The notes beneath the pieces were generated by a model that was given only the letters and a program-made list of their open reading frames with translations, ran no database searches and was not told the DNA's origin. From Phragmites australis (lineage: Eukaryota; Streptophyta; Magnoliopsida; Poales; Poaceae): a stretch of DNA of 64,000 nt. The position numbers and the translations under genes are program-made. Positions 11,268 to 21,544 of the stretch are shown here, piece after piece. How positions within the stretch are numbered: position 1 is the first letter of the stretch; each line of letters begins with the position of its first letter. Location: positions 191,001 through 255,000 of the forward strand of contig NC_084940.1 in assembly GCF_958298935.1 (NCBI RefSeq). The letters run 5' to 3'.

Positions 11268-11563
11268 GAGGGAGATGAGGCTTGCCTTAATGTATTCGGG
11301 TGTTCGCGGTGAATAGGAAGGTGCTCGGTGGGTTATTTATGGGCGGGGAGGAGAGGCAGAGCTTAGGTGGCTAGGACGGCAGCGAGAGCGCACTCGCCGA
11401 GCTTGGTACAAGCGGTGTAAATGCGGCCGTAGCCGAGCTACTTGGCTCTGGTTACTCCGTACACGTGTGTGCGGATGTGTTGGCGTGGAGGGAAAATGGG
11501 TCGGGGCGAGCAGACGACATGACGATGTCCGGCAGCCGGGTTTCCCGAACGTGGTCATCGTTG
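10881..11563. other. GC-rich retroelement-like DNA, no gene recognised
   Basis: I see no supported gene. The stretch is GC- and GA-rich, with a (GA)n run at 11,236-11,264. It is probably the continuation of the GC-rich element up to the MULE border, but I have no decisive landmark. Confidence 0.35.
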
Positions 11564-11747
11564 GTTGGCGTATTTGTAAATCTAGCACTCGTATTCGGTA
11601 ACTCAAAATCCAAAATTTGGATTTCGGTAACTAAAATTCCGAAAATAACCCGGGCCCACTGTATTCGGCAACTGAGGTGCCGAATATAGCCCACAGTGCC
11701 GTATTCGGCACCTCAGTTGCCGAATACACCCGGCCACCCATCGCATC
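11564..11747 (+). repeat. Left terminal inverted repeat of the MULE
   Basis: It matches the complement of 19,827-20,032 with few differences; the right copy has an extra partial duplication of about 22 bp. It contains a perfect 26-bp inverted repeat with a 15-bp loop (arms 11,661-11,686 and 11,702-11,727, core GTATTCGGCAACTGAGG). Confidence 0.9.
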
Positions 11748-11859
11748 AATAAAATTTTGCCGAAATCAGTGCATTGTCACGTCACATCGTGTCGATGCTT
11801 TCGGTGTGTGCGTGCTAGCGGGGGTTGAAGCTGCTTTTGCGCTTAATAAAATGCCCTGG

Positions 11860-12537
11860 CTCGCAGAAGAGAGAAGGAAGAAGGGAGAAGAGAGCAGCAG
11901 AGAAGAGAAGGGAGAAGAGAGAAGAGAGCAGCAGAGAAGAGAAGGGAGAAGAGAAGAGAGCAGCAGAGAAGAGAAGGGAGAAGAGAAGAGAGCAGCAGTG
12001 GAGAGAAGAGAGCAGCAGCGAAGCAACGCTAGGAGAAGCAGCTCGAGCAGAGGGGGCAGCCGGAGAGGATCAACGCGAGCAGCAGCCGCGCTCAATTTCC
12101 TTAAGGTAAGTTCTTAGATTACGTAGTTAATTAGTAATTGTAATTAGATTTTTCTTAGTCCGTTCAGAAGTATATTAGTCATTTCGTCAGTATATTGTTA
12201 AATTCATTCAAGTACATTTGATTAATTATATTATTTTGATAAATTAGAGTATTTAAATTATTTATTTAGTTGGATTATATGAATTTTATTAGTAAGTGTG
12301 ATTAGATTCTTTACTTAATATAGTAACATGAATTTACGTGATTTAATCTAGGTAATTAGTTTTATTCAAGTAATATAATTAATCAATTAACTTGATTAAT
12401 TAGTTTAATCACTTAGGTTTGGTACAACCGTAGAAGATAGTGTCCGGTAGCAACAAAGATGCATGTTAGTTGTATATTGCACTATTTCATTAGTATTATT
12501 TTTGTACTTATTATTTATTACATGTACATTTATTTAG
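11860..12537 (+). promoter_or_regulatory. GA-rich leader and 5' UTR intron of the MULE transposase
   Basis: A purine-rich tract of AGAAGAGAAGGGAGAAG-type repeats (11,870-12,050) is followed by CAACGCGAGCAGCAGC. A good splice donor (TTAAG|GTAAGT, intron from 12,106) and acceptor (TATTTAG, to 12,537) lie ten bases before the transposase ATG at 12,548. The complement of a closely similar GA-rich leader precedes the PMD gene at the other end (19,533-19,670). Confidence 0.55.
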
Positions 12538-12547
12538 GAGATACGGT

Positions 12548-15142
12548 ATGATTTTCCATATTTATTATGGAGAACGTCCCACAGTTTTGCACGGAAGACT
12601 CGTAACAATTCAGAACTGCCAGCACATAGAGAGTTCGGTTGAGGTACCTATTGATCTAGATGGCCTGAAATCACATGTTATGCCCCTTTTGCGTGTGAAC
12701 CAGCAGTCCCATACTGTTGTCCTAGAGGGTGTACGGCCGTGGCTTGTTCCAAATAGCTCGGTCGTTGTCCATACGTTGTTCGAGATGAGTAGAAACAACA
12801 CATGGGCTTTGTACTCACGCAAGGCATTAGAGGAGAACTTTGATATGGCGGTGTATGTAAACATAGTGTCACGACTGGTGCAAGGTGATGCAGTGACCAC
12901 TGTGGAAGGCTCAGGCCAACAGGTGATGCATGAAGAGGATGGAGGGCATGTCGGGGAGGGCAGTTCCAGTAGAGAGTGAGCTAGAGTGGACCCTTGTGAG
13001 GTCGATGCAGAATGCATGGATAATGAAGCCGGTGGTAGCGGGGATGAAGAAGCTGCTGACAATGATGACCCGGTCCCGGCGATCCAGTACTTCGTGGAAC
13101 TGGGCTCCTGGATTGTGTCGTCGTTGAGTATAACACCTTATCTAACTGGGGATACCAGAATAGCGACATTCAGGTCGGGCAACAGTTTCGTAACAGAGGG
13201 GAGGTCATCCACTTTATTAGCAACTATGCTGTAATAACAAGAAGGGACCACAAGTGTGCCCGGTCTAACCCTACGGAGTATGAGGTAAGGTGTACCAAGC
13301 ACCCGAATTGCCCTTACTTCGTACGAGCACATCAGCCAAAATATGAGAACTATTTTGTGATCAGTAGACACACCCCACATACATGCAGCGAAGAGGCTAT
13401 TAGGAATGTGAGTCACGCCGTTGATGCGAGGTTCGTAGCCCAACTCCTCATCACGCTTATTGGCACGGAAATTTGTTTGTCGCCAAAATCGATTATGGGG
13501 GAGGTGCACACTAAGACTGGCATGCTTATCAATTACCACACCGCGTGGCGAGCGAAGCAGAAGGCGTTGAAGATGCTGTTTGGAAGCTTCGAAGAGTCAT
13601 ACAACAATGCTCCGAGGCTGCTGCAGAAGATTGCCATGACGAATCCAGGGACTCAGTGGGCCATGGCGGATGAGCCGATTAGGCTAGATGATGGGTCATA
13701 TAGCACCACTGACCGATATCTCATTAGGTTATTCTGGTCCTTAGGACAATGCATCAAAGCATTCAGGCATTGCAGGCCGGTTGTATGCGTGGATGCCACA
13801 TTTCTGAGCGGCAAGTTCCATGGTACCCTTATGACAGCAATGGCGGCGGATGCAAATAATCAGATCATTCCTCTCGTCTTTGCAATGGTTGAGAGTGAAA
13901 ACAATGATAGTTGGCTGTGGTTCCTCACCTTGGTGAGGACACGTGTCGTGGGAAATAGGGAACGAGTTTGCGTCATCTCAGACCGCAACAAGGGCCTTCT
14001 GCATGCGTTGGACGTGCTGCATGATAGCACAAACTGCTCCATTGCATGACCTGATGTGGAGAGAAGATGGTGCATGCGACACTTGGACGTGAACCTGTAC
14101 ACAAGGTACCACAGCAAGTCGCTTGTAAAGAGATTCAAAGGGCTATGTCTTCAGAACCAGCAGGCGAAGTTCAACGAGATATGGAGAGAGTTAAATGAGA
14201 CCACTCACAAGAGGATGGCAGACCAGCAAGCACGGGAGGATCAACTGCGGGCGCAAATGGTTGGGGGCCAAACTATCATTAGTCGTTCACGTGGTACATT
14301 TAGCCAGTGGATAGCAGGGAAGCCGGCGGAGCGTTGGGCCCTTATCCATGACACTCATGGTGCCAGGTTAGCGCATAGAATTGTAATGATCATATTGTAC
14401 CGATTCTTATGCAAATAGCCATTCTAAAATTACTGTATCCCATGTTAGGTACACCATCATGACAACGAACATAGCGGAGGCGTTCAACAATGTCCTAAAG
14501 GGAGTACGGGGCCTCCCGTTGTGTGCCATTATTGAGCTCACATTCTACAAAATGGCGGACTACTTTCGAGACCGTGGTAATGCTGCTATGAAGTGCAGCA
14601 CACGGTTTGCACCTAAGGTGGAGCAAATCATATCAAGAAGGAGGAGCAAGGCACATTTTCATCGGTCGAGGATCTACAACCTGGCCAACAATGACTTTGA
14701 GGTCATGTGCCACCATAGGTATGCTTCAGGGTATAGCGCCGGGGACACCGTGCAGCAATGTCAACTTGGGCCTAACGAGGTGAAGTGCACATGCAATAAG
14801 CCAAAACTGCACCATATCCCGTGCTCGCATGTCTTAGCCGCTTGCAGGGACATAGGTGGCAATGACGGATCACAGTACGTATCACCGTACTTCATGATCG
14901 ATGCATTGAGGAGCACATGGCTTCCAAAGATGCGGTCCTTTAACATCGGAACCAACTACAAATCGATCGAGGGGCCTAAGTGGGTACCTTATCCACGAGC
15001 ACGACGCACAGATCCTGGAAGGCCTAGATCTACGAGGCTGCAAGGTGACATGGATGAAGCAGATGCTGTTGATGGCCTACGCAGGTGCAAACTTTGCAAA
15101 CAACCTGGCCATGATAGGAGGACTTGCCCGACCCGTCAGTAA
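12548..15142 (+). pseudogene. MURA-type MULE transposase, decayed
   Basis: Domains in order: an N-terminal region of about 140 codons and an acidic linker; a MuDR-type N-terminal domain (13,126-13,380, containing NWGYQNSDIQVGQQF); the DDE transposase core (VCVDATFLSGKF near 13,782 and VISDRNKG near 13,970); MTTNIAEAFNNVLKG; a SWIM-type zinc finger (CTCNKPKLHHIPCSH, about 14,790-14,830); and a CCHC knuckle (CKLCKQPGHDRRTC, about 15,090). A phase-2 intron of 82 bp fits at 14,367-14,448, restoring GAR-YTIMTTN. Defects: TGA at 12,977-12,979, a frame change between about 13,090 and 13,125, and TGA at 14,047-14,049 where the family has Trp. In active elements the protein binds the terminal inverted repeats and catalyses cut-and-paste. 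This copy cannot make a full protein without suppression. Confidence 0.85.
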
Positions 15143-15469
15143 ACTATCAGCCCACTATCGAACTGAACTGTCTTAGAGACTTTGCATTTTATTTTGTTCT
15201 TAGAAGCTATTCGCAGAAATGGTTTGTATTGTAAAATGTTATTCACCTGTTAGTTGTACTACTTATTTTGCATTATGTGGTTTGCACTGTACCCCTTTAG
15301 ACAAGAAGTGACCACACGGCTCTGCTTGAACTATGAAATGACAACACCTCTAGCAACAACCATTGTATTGTAAATGTAATTTTATTTATTTATTTCCTGT
15401 TTCTTAAATATTCATGGATCCGTGTTTTGATACAGAGACAGAGCGTTATAGTCAGTGAGCAATAAATCT
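15143..15469 (+). other. Spacer between MULE transposase and second gene
   Basis: AT-rich, with no coding sequence seen. It probably holds the transposase 3' UTR and the promoter of the next gene. Confidence 0.5.
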
Positions 15470-16432
15470 ATGGCGGGATCCTCTAGTACAGGCTTTCCAT
15501 GGACACCGTCAACGATCGCTATAGCACTTAATGCCTCCTTATAGGTTGTGCGTGAAGGAAATGATGATCCCTTAAAGGAGAACAACATAATCCAAGCCGT
15601 GGCAAAATTGCATGCAAGACCCATATGTTCTAGGTTAACCGCGCCACTCCAATGTGTAACTACCGAGGACCTTAGGGCCCTCTTGTATCATTGGCGTCAA
15701 ATGTATCTGAGGGTCCGCGAATTGGTTGACCATCCTTCTGTGATAGGTTTCTCTAGGAAGCACAGAACGATAGTAATGTCGTCGGACCAGTATGCATCCC
15801 ATATTCAGGTATGTCATATAAACATTTGGTCACCTTACTTATCTTATTTCCATTGATTCGAGCCTCTTCTGTGTCAGGCTTTCCCGGAAGATGAACAGTT
15901 GATCAACAAAGAAATCTCACACTTCTTGACGATGTATATGCTCTTCGACGGGGGTGTGATGCCTGGTTCGCGTAGAAGACGATGACAGCCAGCGAACCAA
16001 AGGGGTACAGAGGCGACCTCTAAGAATCATCCAGATAATGACGAGGACGAAGACGATGATGATTTCATGCCCCCCATGCCTAGACGTTCCAACAGAAATA
16101 CAGGAGAAGGTTCTAGGAACACTGCAAGAGGACGTTCACGCACAACATCGAGATGCCATACAACCGATAGGAAAATAGGACGTGGTACCACCTCAGAGAA
16201 ACCTCAAGATGATGACGACGACGACGATTTCATGCCACAACGACCCCGCCCTCCGAGGCTTCCATCTCCGGAGGACACCGATGACCCTAAAAATGATGAT
16301 AGATTTTCTCGTACTCATTTTTACAACTTCCCAGAACCACCTCGGAGACGACAACCATCTTACCCGGATAGCTTTGACCATCACACCTGGTATTCTTACG
16401 CTAATTTGCGTCGCCACTTTCCTTCCCCCTAA
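15470..16432 (+). pseudogene. Second MULE gene, Myb/SANT-like protein (decayed)
   Basis: The frame starts ATG at 15,470 and continues through an in-frame TAG (15,542-15,544). It splices at CATATTCAG|GTATGT (intron 15,809-15,877, phase 0), passes an in-frame TGA (15,983-15,985, in an Arg-rich run) and ends at 16,432. The pattern W-P-S-T, then L, then YHWRQMYLRVREL and GFSRKHRTIVMSSDQYASHI, then an acidic/basic tail, resembles the Myb/SANT-like domain of plant transposon-associated proteins. This assignment is inference from spacing, not a firm match. The tail is rich in Asp runs (DDDDDDDF occurs twice in similar form) and Arg/Pro. It could instead be an unrelated MULE accessory protein. Confidence 0.5.
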
Positions 16433-16698
16433 GCATCTATTGTAACCCTGTATATTATATTTCCTTAAGGCATGTTATTATGTTCTTTAGGCGTATCGTA
16501 CATGCTAATGTTTGTTGTTGTCCGCTCTTTATGTGTAACCTCTGTACCGGGTTCCATACTACTTATGCTTTACAACTACTATTGTTTCCTCTGTACTGAG
16601 AATTTCTTACATTAACAATACAGTGAAAAATACATAATAGGGATGACCTCGACATTAAAATCAATAATACATGTGTCATGACAAATTGCACTGGCTAC
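16433..16698. other. Convergent 3' intergenic region inside the MULE
   Basis: A short AT-rich stretch between the 3' ends of the rightward and leftward gene sets. It likely holds both polyadenylation regions. Confidence 0.5.
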
Positions 16699-19291
16699 TC
16701 AACGACGACGATGCCTCACACAATCCCCAGGAGTGTAAGCGTCTCGCGGGTGCGTGGCTCTCATCCCAGCAGCCTGCGCAAGCCCCTGCCTTGCGTGCCC
16801 TTGGTCGTCTTCATCATCATCTGCCTGCCCTGTGGGAACCCCACCGAACGTGTATCCCGCCCCGCTAACTCGGCCCTGCATGTACCATGCCGAAGGATCC
16901 TCGTGCGGAAGTGTGGACGGCCCTAGAACGTGCTCAGATGGAGTCCAGTGTGCCGAAGGCTCGCTATGCTGGCACCAATGTGACCTTCCAGGTTCATCGC
17001 CATCTTGGGAGAACTGTCCGCCGAGTAGATCAGTGAAGGTGGCGGACGCTTGCATTGCAGCATCCTAGTCAAAAGCATTAGTGTCGCTCCAGCAAGGGGT
17101 CTGCTGCGTGCAGTCAACGACGTCCTCCTGATGAGTAGATGCAGCAGCCGAAGGTGTCATCGTAGCTAGAGGTGCTAGTGAACCCAGTGTAAACTGCTCA
17201 GGCGCAGGAGGCTGCGTGCACTCCTCGGCCTCATCACCGGAACATGACACATGACGCGCCGAAGCTGAAGATCTATGTCGTGAATGTGACCGGACAGGTT
17301 CATCACGGGCACTAGATGAGCGCCTGCTGTGGGAGGCACGGGACGGGTCCATGGCAGGTTGGTCGTACCCCCTCCATTGCGGGGCACACCCACCTAGACC
17401 ACGTATAGCGTTTAGGAGGCGGGATCCTCTAGTCCTCATGTACTCTCGGAGAGGGTTACGATCCCTCTGCGATGATGACCCGGTTGGTTCCCCACAGGCT
17501 TGATCCGCTTGCGTATGCATCACATACGCCTCTTTAGTCTGTATAAGATGACAGACATGTCAGTAATACAGAGATTTTCCAAATAAAATCATTATAAGTA
17601 ACGTATCACTTACCACGACATGAAGTAGGCGGGCACGATCCTCGGGGAAGGGTCTGGGGCCTGGCTGTACAGGTCCGCTTAGTAAAGTGGCACGCGTGCG
17701 GGGACGGTACCAAGCAAGGTAGTCCCAGTACGTGGCCTCGTCGTATTGTCCAGTGGTAACGATGACATCAACCGCAGCTGACTCCGTCCACCTCCGTATG
17801 TACTCAGCATTCTTGGATGCCCAGTCTTGCGTGCTGCCGCCCCCCTGTGAGCTCCTCCTGTACGTGACATAAACAGTTATAATTTGTTAACATGGATAAC
17901 CAATTTACTAAGGCAACATAAAATAACACACTTACTCGTGCGCCCGTCCGGCTTCTCGTGGTGCTGGAACTAGCACCACCTGTCGGTACCCGAACTGCCT
18001 CTGTACATGTTCTGGAGAATATACTTCCACGCAGTTCATGTACAACAAGAAGCATGTGGTCAACCATAAGTCTGCGTCACGGCTACAAGAGGATGCCAGG
18101 AGTCCACCATCTGCAATTTCTTTTACTCGTGCCATACGCCATGGATCCCAATCCACTAGATCAGCGCTGAGGACGTCCAGGTCACTTATCACCCTGGAGT
18201 AGTTACCATGGTCTTGCTGCTGACTCCATCTTAGTCTGGCATGAATCCACCGATACCCCATCGTTGGCCTTATGTCATCTGCAATACCATCAGAGATGTG
18301 GACTGGGTAGTAGCACATGAGCACCCAAGGTCTGGAAACCGGGAGGTACTCCCAACTCCATAGCTGTAAGAGATGTAAGCACCCTGTAATAGTTGCCTTC
18401 CTCTTTGTTCGCTGGGTTGCATCACACAATCCTCTGTAGGTTGCAGCCAACACTGCTGATCCCCAACTGTAAGATGTAGGCTCATAAGGATGTGACGTGA
18501 GGTGAGCTGCTAACCATACAATATGTGAGACGACATAATCGCCTGCCGTGTTGTAGAACATGATGCCTCCAAGCAGGACGTATAAGTACACCTCATAGTG
18601 TTGCATAAGTGTAGTCTCATCCGCATCCAGTGGGCATGGACCGAACTGTATGAGCCCATGAACCCAGGACATGGAGAGGCCAGCATCTTTCCCGTCGTAT
18701 TGCACACCAAACCTATAAGATGCAGATGGTCAATGACGCTTTAATAGCACTGTAATATTTGAAGTACATTACATAACAAATACTTACCTATCCGCAACAT
18801 AACCATTCCACTGCTCCCTTGCAGGTCGCGAAACTATTAACGGGGCACCTCTGATTGGCAGCCCGGTCAGCATGGCCACGTCCCTCAGTGTTACTGCCAT
18901 CTCACCAAAAGGAAAGTGGAAAGTATGCGTCTCCGGATGCCAGCGGTCGACGAGACCTGTGAGCAGTGCCTCATCAATTGCCGGCAGAGGTGTCCTACCA
19001 CCGCCCTCCATGGGAGCTCCGACCATCATGAGAGCAAAAGGTAGTAGTCCCGCCCGTGCAAGTGGCTCGTGAAATCGAGGGTCCAACTCCTTAATCTTGT
19101 GCACACTCCGAGCTCACAACGGACCCAACTGCAGGAGTTATTCAATACATGTACAGCGTCAGTTCAAATTTATCGTAGCAATGAAATAGCACATATAAAT
19201 GTGGTACCTACTGTCCCGTGAATATCATCCTTCCCCTATAGTTCTCGTCGTACCGCTGCTGAAGCAGCTCGGGAAGACCACCATGAGCCAT
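16699..19291 (-). pseudogene. Plant mobile domain (PMD) gene carried by the MULE, decayed
   Basis: Five exons fit on the minus strand: 19,291-19,212, 19,128-18,788, 18,712-17,936, 17,857-17,614 and 17,538-16,699. Exon 2 has the PMD core (FHEPLARAGLLPFALMM, LVDRWHPETHTFHFPFGEM, VAMLTGLPIRG). Exon 3 has VYLYVLLGGIMF and LLQLWSWEYLP, and exon 4 YWDYLAWYRPRTR. Junctions 2-3 and 3-4 are phase 2 and join cleanly (D-R-F-G and H-E-R). Defects: exon 1 ends in ACA|GTAGGT, one base short of the expected frame, TGA at 19,114-19,116 and TAG at 17,065-17,067. The predicted product was about 760 residues. PMD proteins (MAIN/MAIL1 family) act in silencing and genome stability; transposon-borne PMDs have no settled function. 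It faces the transposase and starts from the opposite terminal repeat. Confidence 0.85.
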
Positions 19292-19532
19292 GATAATGAT
19301 TTAAGGTTTCATGGTTTAACAAATAGGTGAACAACAGATTAGAATAATCTAATAATCTAATATAATTAAATAAATGTAATTGAACGGATTAAACAATCTA
19401 CTTCCGAAAGAACTAATCTACTTCAAAACGGACTAACCAAATAAGCTAATTATTCTAAATACTATTACTAACCTAAGTATTAAATAGGTAATCTAATAAC
19501 TAACCGGTACGAAAGTGAGTGCTCTCGAAGTA

Positions 19533-19670
19533 TTAAACTGCCGCTGCTGCTGCTCGCGTTGCTCCTCTTCTGCTGCTTTCTATACTCGAGCTGCTGCTCC
19601 TCTGCCGCTCCTCGCATTCCTCCTCTGCTGCTCCCTTCTCTGCTCTGCTGCTACTCTCTTCTCCTCTAGC
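19533..19670 (-). promoter_or_regulatory. GA-rich leader of the PMD gene
   Basis: On the minus strand this reads GAGAAGAGAGTAGCAGCAG and then CAACGCGAGCAGCAGC, matching the leader of the transposase gene at the other end of the element. It lies between the right terminal repeat and the PMD start at 19,291. Confidence 0.5.
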
Positions 19671-19826
19671 GACCTCCATTTATTGATCTCTCCGCGGGCC
19701 GTGCCAAAATATGCATGCATCAATAATTCACCGGCCAAACGTATCACGGGATGGAAAAAAGAATGACGTGATGTGAAAATAATTGATGTGACGTGAAAAT
19801 GAATGATATGACGCGGCAAAAAGGAG

Positions 19827-20032
19827 GATGCGATGGGTGGCCGGGTGTATTCGGCAACTGAGGTGCCGAATACGGCACTGTGGGCCGTATTCGGCACCTC
19901 ACAGTGCCGTATTTGGCACCTCAATTGCCGAATACAGTGGGCCCGGGTTGTTTTCGGAATTTTAGTTACCGAAATCCAAATTTCGGATTTTGAGTTACCG
20001 AATACGAGTGCTAGATTTACAAATACGCCAAC
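19827..20032 (-). repeat. Right terminal inverted repeat of the MULE
   Basis: Complement of the left repeat: TTGGCGTATTTGTAAATCT and ACTCGTATTCGGTAACTC are identical. It contains the same hairpin unit plus an extra partial copy (ATTTGGCACCTCAATTGCC). Confidence 0.9.
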
Positions 20033-20687
20033 ATGTTGTCTAATTTCACAAATATGATCGCGTATATTATCTAAATTCCCAAATTTGCCTAAACCAATCA
20101 CCTTGTACATAAGACAGAGAGGGATCTTCAGTCTACGTTGGGCTAGCTAGTAATTAACAAGGTTGACGTGGCGGTCCGATAAAACATAAGTACCTGCCAG
20201 CTATGATGAATATCTATCTGGTCCCTGTATATGAAGCTGACGAGCAACAGGCCGGCCCACCCTCCTCCTTCTTCTTCTTAAGTTGGTCTTCTTCTTAGTT
20301 CACGGGTCGCTGGCAGAGATTATTATTTTAATTTAGGTTCAATATATAGATGGCGAATAAAAATGTTAGAGCAAGCAAGAAGGAATTGAAGATGAAAACG
20401 TCCTGGATCGGTGGTCGAGTTTGATTATTAATTGGTTGCTTCTTCGATTCCACACATACCATCCATCTCTTGCTTAATTTTGTGACGGACCGGATGCTAT
20501 ATATGCTACTACTAGTGACTGCATTTTCTTTTCTTTGTGACTATATATATACAATTCAGTTGAGCAGGCTAGCTGGTGTGTGTAAACATCATATAGTATA
20601 TATATTTGGAACTAGATAGCCGCCGTGCAGGCCTGGTCACAGATACTATACTAGGAGCACATGGATGTTCAACGCTCCAGGTTGCTA
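20033..20687. other. Intergenic DNA right of the MULE
   Basis: No gene seen. AT-rich with short TA runs. Confidence 0.5.
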
Positions 20688-20917
20688 CTTCCTCCAACCT
20701 AAAATACTATATTATACTAATTATACAGTTAACTGTTTCAAATTTTAGTTAAAATTATTTTTATATATTAAGTTTAGATGCTTAAAAACAATATAAATAG
20801 ATTTATCTAAAAAATACTTTTATAATAATATTTTTATGGTTTGTCAATATATTATAAAAATAATAACTAAAGATCGTGTTGATATTTAAAATAATATTTA
20901 TTTTAAGCAGGAGAGAG
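20688..20917. mobile_element. Stowaway-like MITE (230 bp)
   Basis: The left end CTTCCTCCAACCTAAAATAC and the complement of the right end CTCTCTCCTGCTTAAAATAA form terminal inverted repeats of Stowaway type. Both sides are flanked by TA (20,686-20,687 and 20,918-20,919). The interior is AT-rich and non-coding. Confidence 0.75.
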
Positions 20918-21184
20918 TACATGCTACTGTCTGTTGTAGTCTCGCTGCATGGTGCATGCCCAGCTCTACCTACCCCAGTTCTCGGTTCCTTCTTCCTTAA
21001 TAGCTAAGCCAATAAGAACGAAAACGTAGACCAAATTAAGTTGTAATGCAATCCATGGATCGGAGCTGGGGAAGAAGAAGAAGAGTCGTCGTCGTCGTCG
21101 TCCTAGTAGAAATCCATCAGTCCAATCCATGGAGCCAGTCAGTCAAACATGCCAACCTCACCGCGTGGGCCCCAACCCCACCCA

Positions 21185-21271
21185 CTCCCCTTCTTCCTTG
21201 CTTCCTTCGCCAGCTCCCCTTCTTCCTTGCTTCCTTCGCCAGCTCCCCTTCGTCCTTGCTTCCTTCGCCAG
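21185..21271 (+). repeat. Three tandem 29-bp repeats upstream of the C2 gene
   Basis: Three head-to-tail copies of a 29-bp CT-rich unit (starting CTCCCCTTCTTCC, ending TTCGCCAG). The third differs by one base (CGT for CTT). They lie about 80 bp upstream of the TATA box. Confidence 0.9.
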
Positions 21272-21351
21272 CAACTGACTCGAGGCAACTGCGGAATTCA
21301 GGCCTTCAAGGCGTCACCCTCCCCTCCCCTCTCCTCCCCTCCCGTGCTAGC

Positions 21352-21400
21352 TATTTATACATGCCACCTTCCTCCCCGTGTTAACGCCTCGCCTCACCCA

Positions 21401-21455
<55 letters not shown>
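21352..21455 (+). promoter_or_regulatory. TATA box and CT-microsatellite leader of the C2 gene
   Basis: TATTTATA at about 21,353 lies 190 bp upstream of the ATG at 21,545. A (CT)n tract of about 50 bp at 21,404-21,454 falls in the probable 5' UTR. CT tracts in 5' leaders are common in grass genes. Confidence 0.6.
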
Positions 21456-21456
<1 letters not shown>

Positions 21457-21544
21457 CAGATTACAAGCACAAGCTTCTTCCTTTCCTATCCTCTGATCCT
21501 CTCCGGCCTGCCTTTTGTCTGTCCATCCCATCCCATCCCATTCC

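Larger units (their letters stand above)
11564..20032. mobile_element. Mutator-like element (MULE) with transposase, Myb/SANT-like and PMD genes
   Basis: The ends are long inverted repeats starting GTTGGCGTATTTG at 11,564 and its complement at 20,032. They are matched over about 184 bp (left) and 206 bp (right). Homology continues in patches through the GA-rich leaders to about 12,090 and 19,533. Inside, a MURA-type transposase and a small second gene read rightward, and a plant mobile domain gene reads leftward. Total length is 8469 bp. A clean 8-11 bp target duplication is not seen (left flank TCATCGTTG, right flank ATGTTGTCT). All three genes carry stop codons or frame breaks, so the copy is not autonomous now. 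Confidence 0.85.

Noticed and set aside
11677..12117. Glu/Arg-rich 146-codon frame in the MULE left end
   Set aside because: It is translation of the GA-rich leader and starts inside the terminal inverted repeat.
11555..20041. MULE target-site duplication
   Set aside because: TCATCGTTG (left) and ATGTTGTCT (right) share only a loose GTTG, so I do not call a duplication.
19580..20110. 176-codon minus-strand frame over the right MULE end
   Set aside because: It spans the terminal inverted repeat and flanking DNA. The similarity to the left-end frame is due to the repeat.
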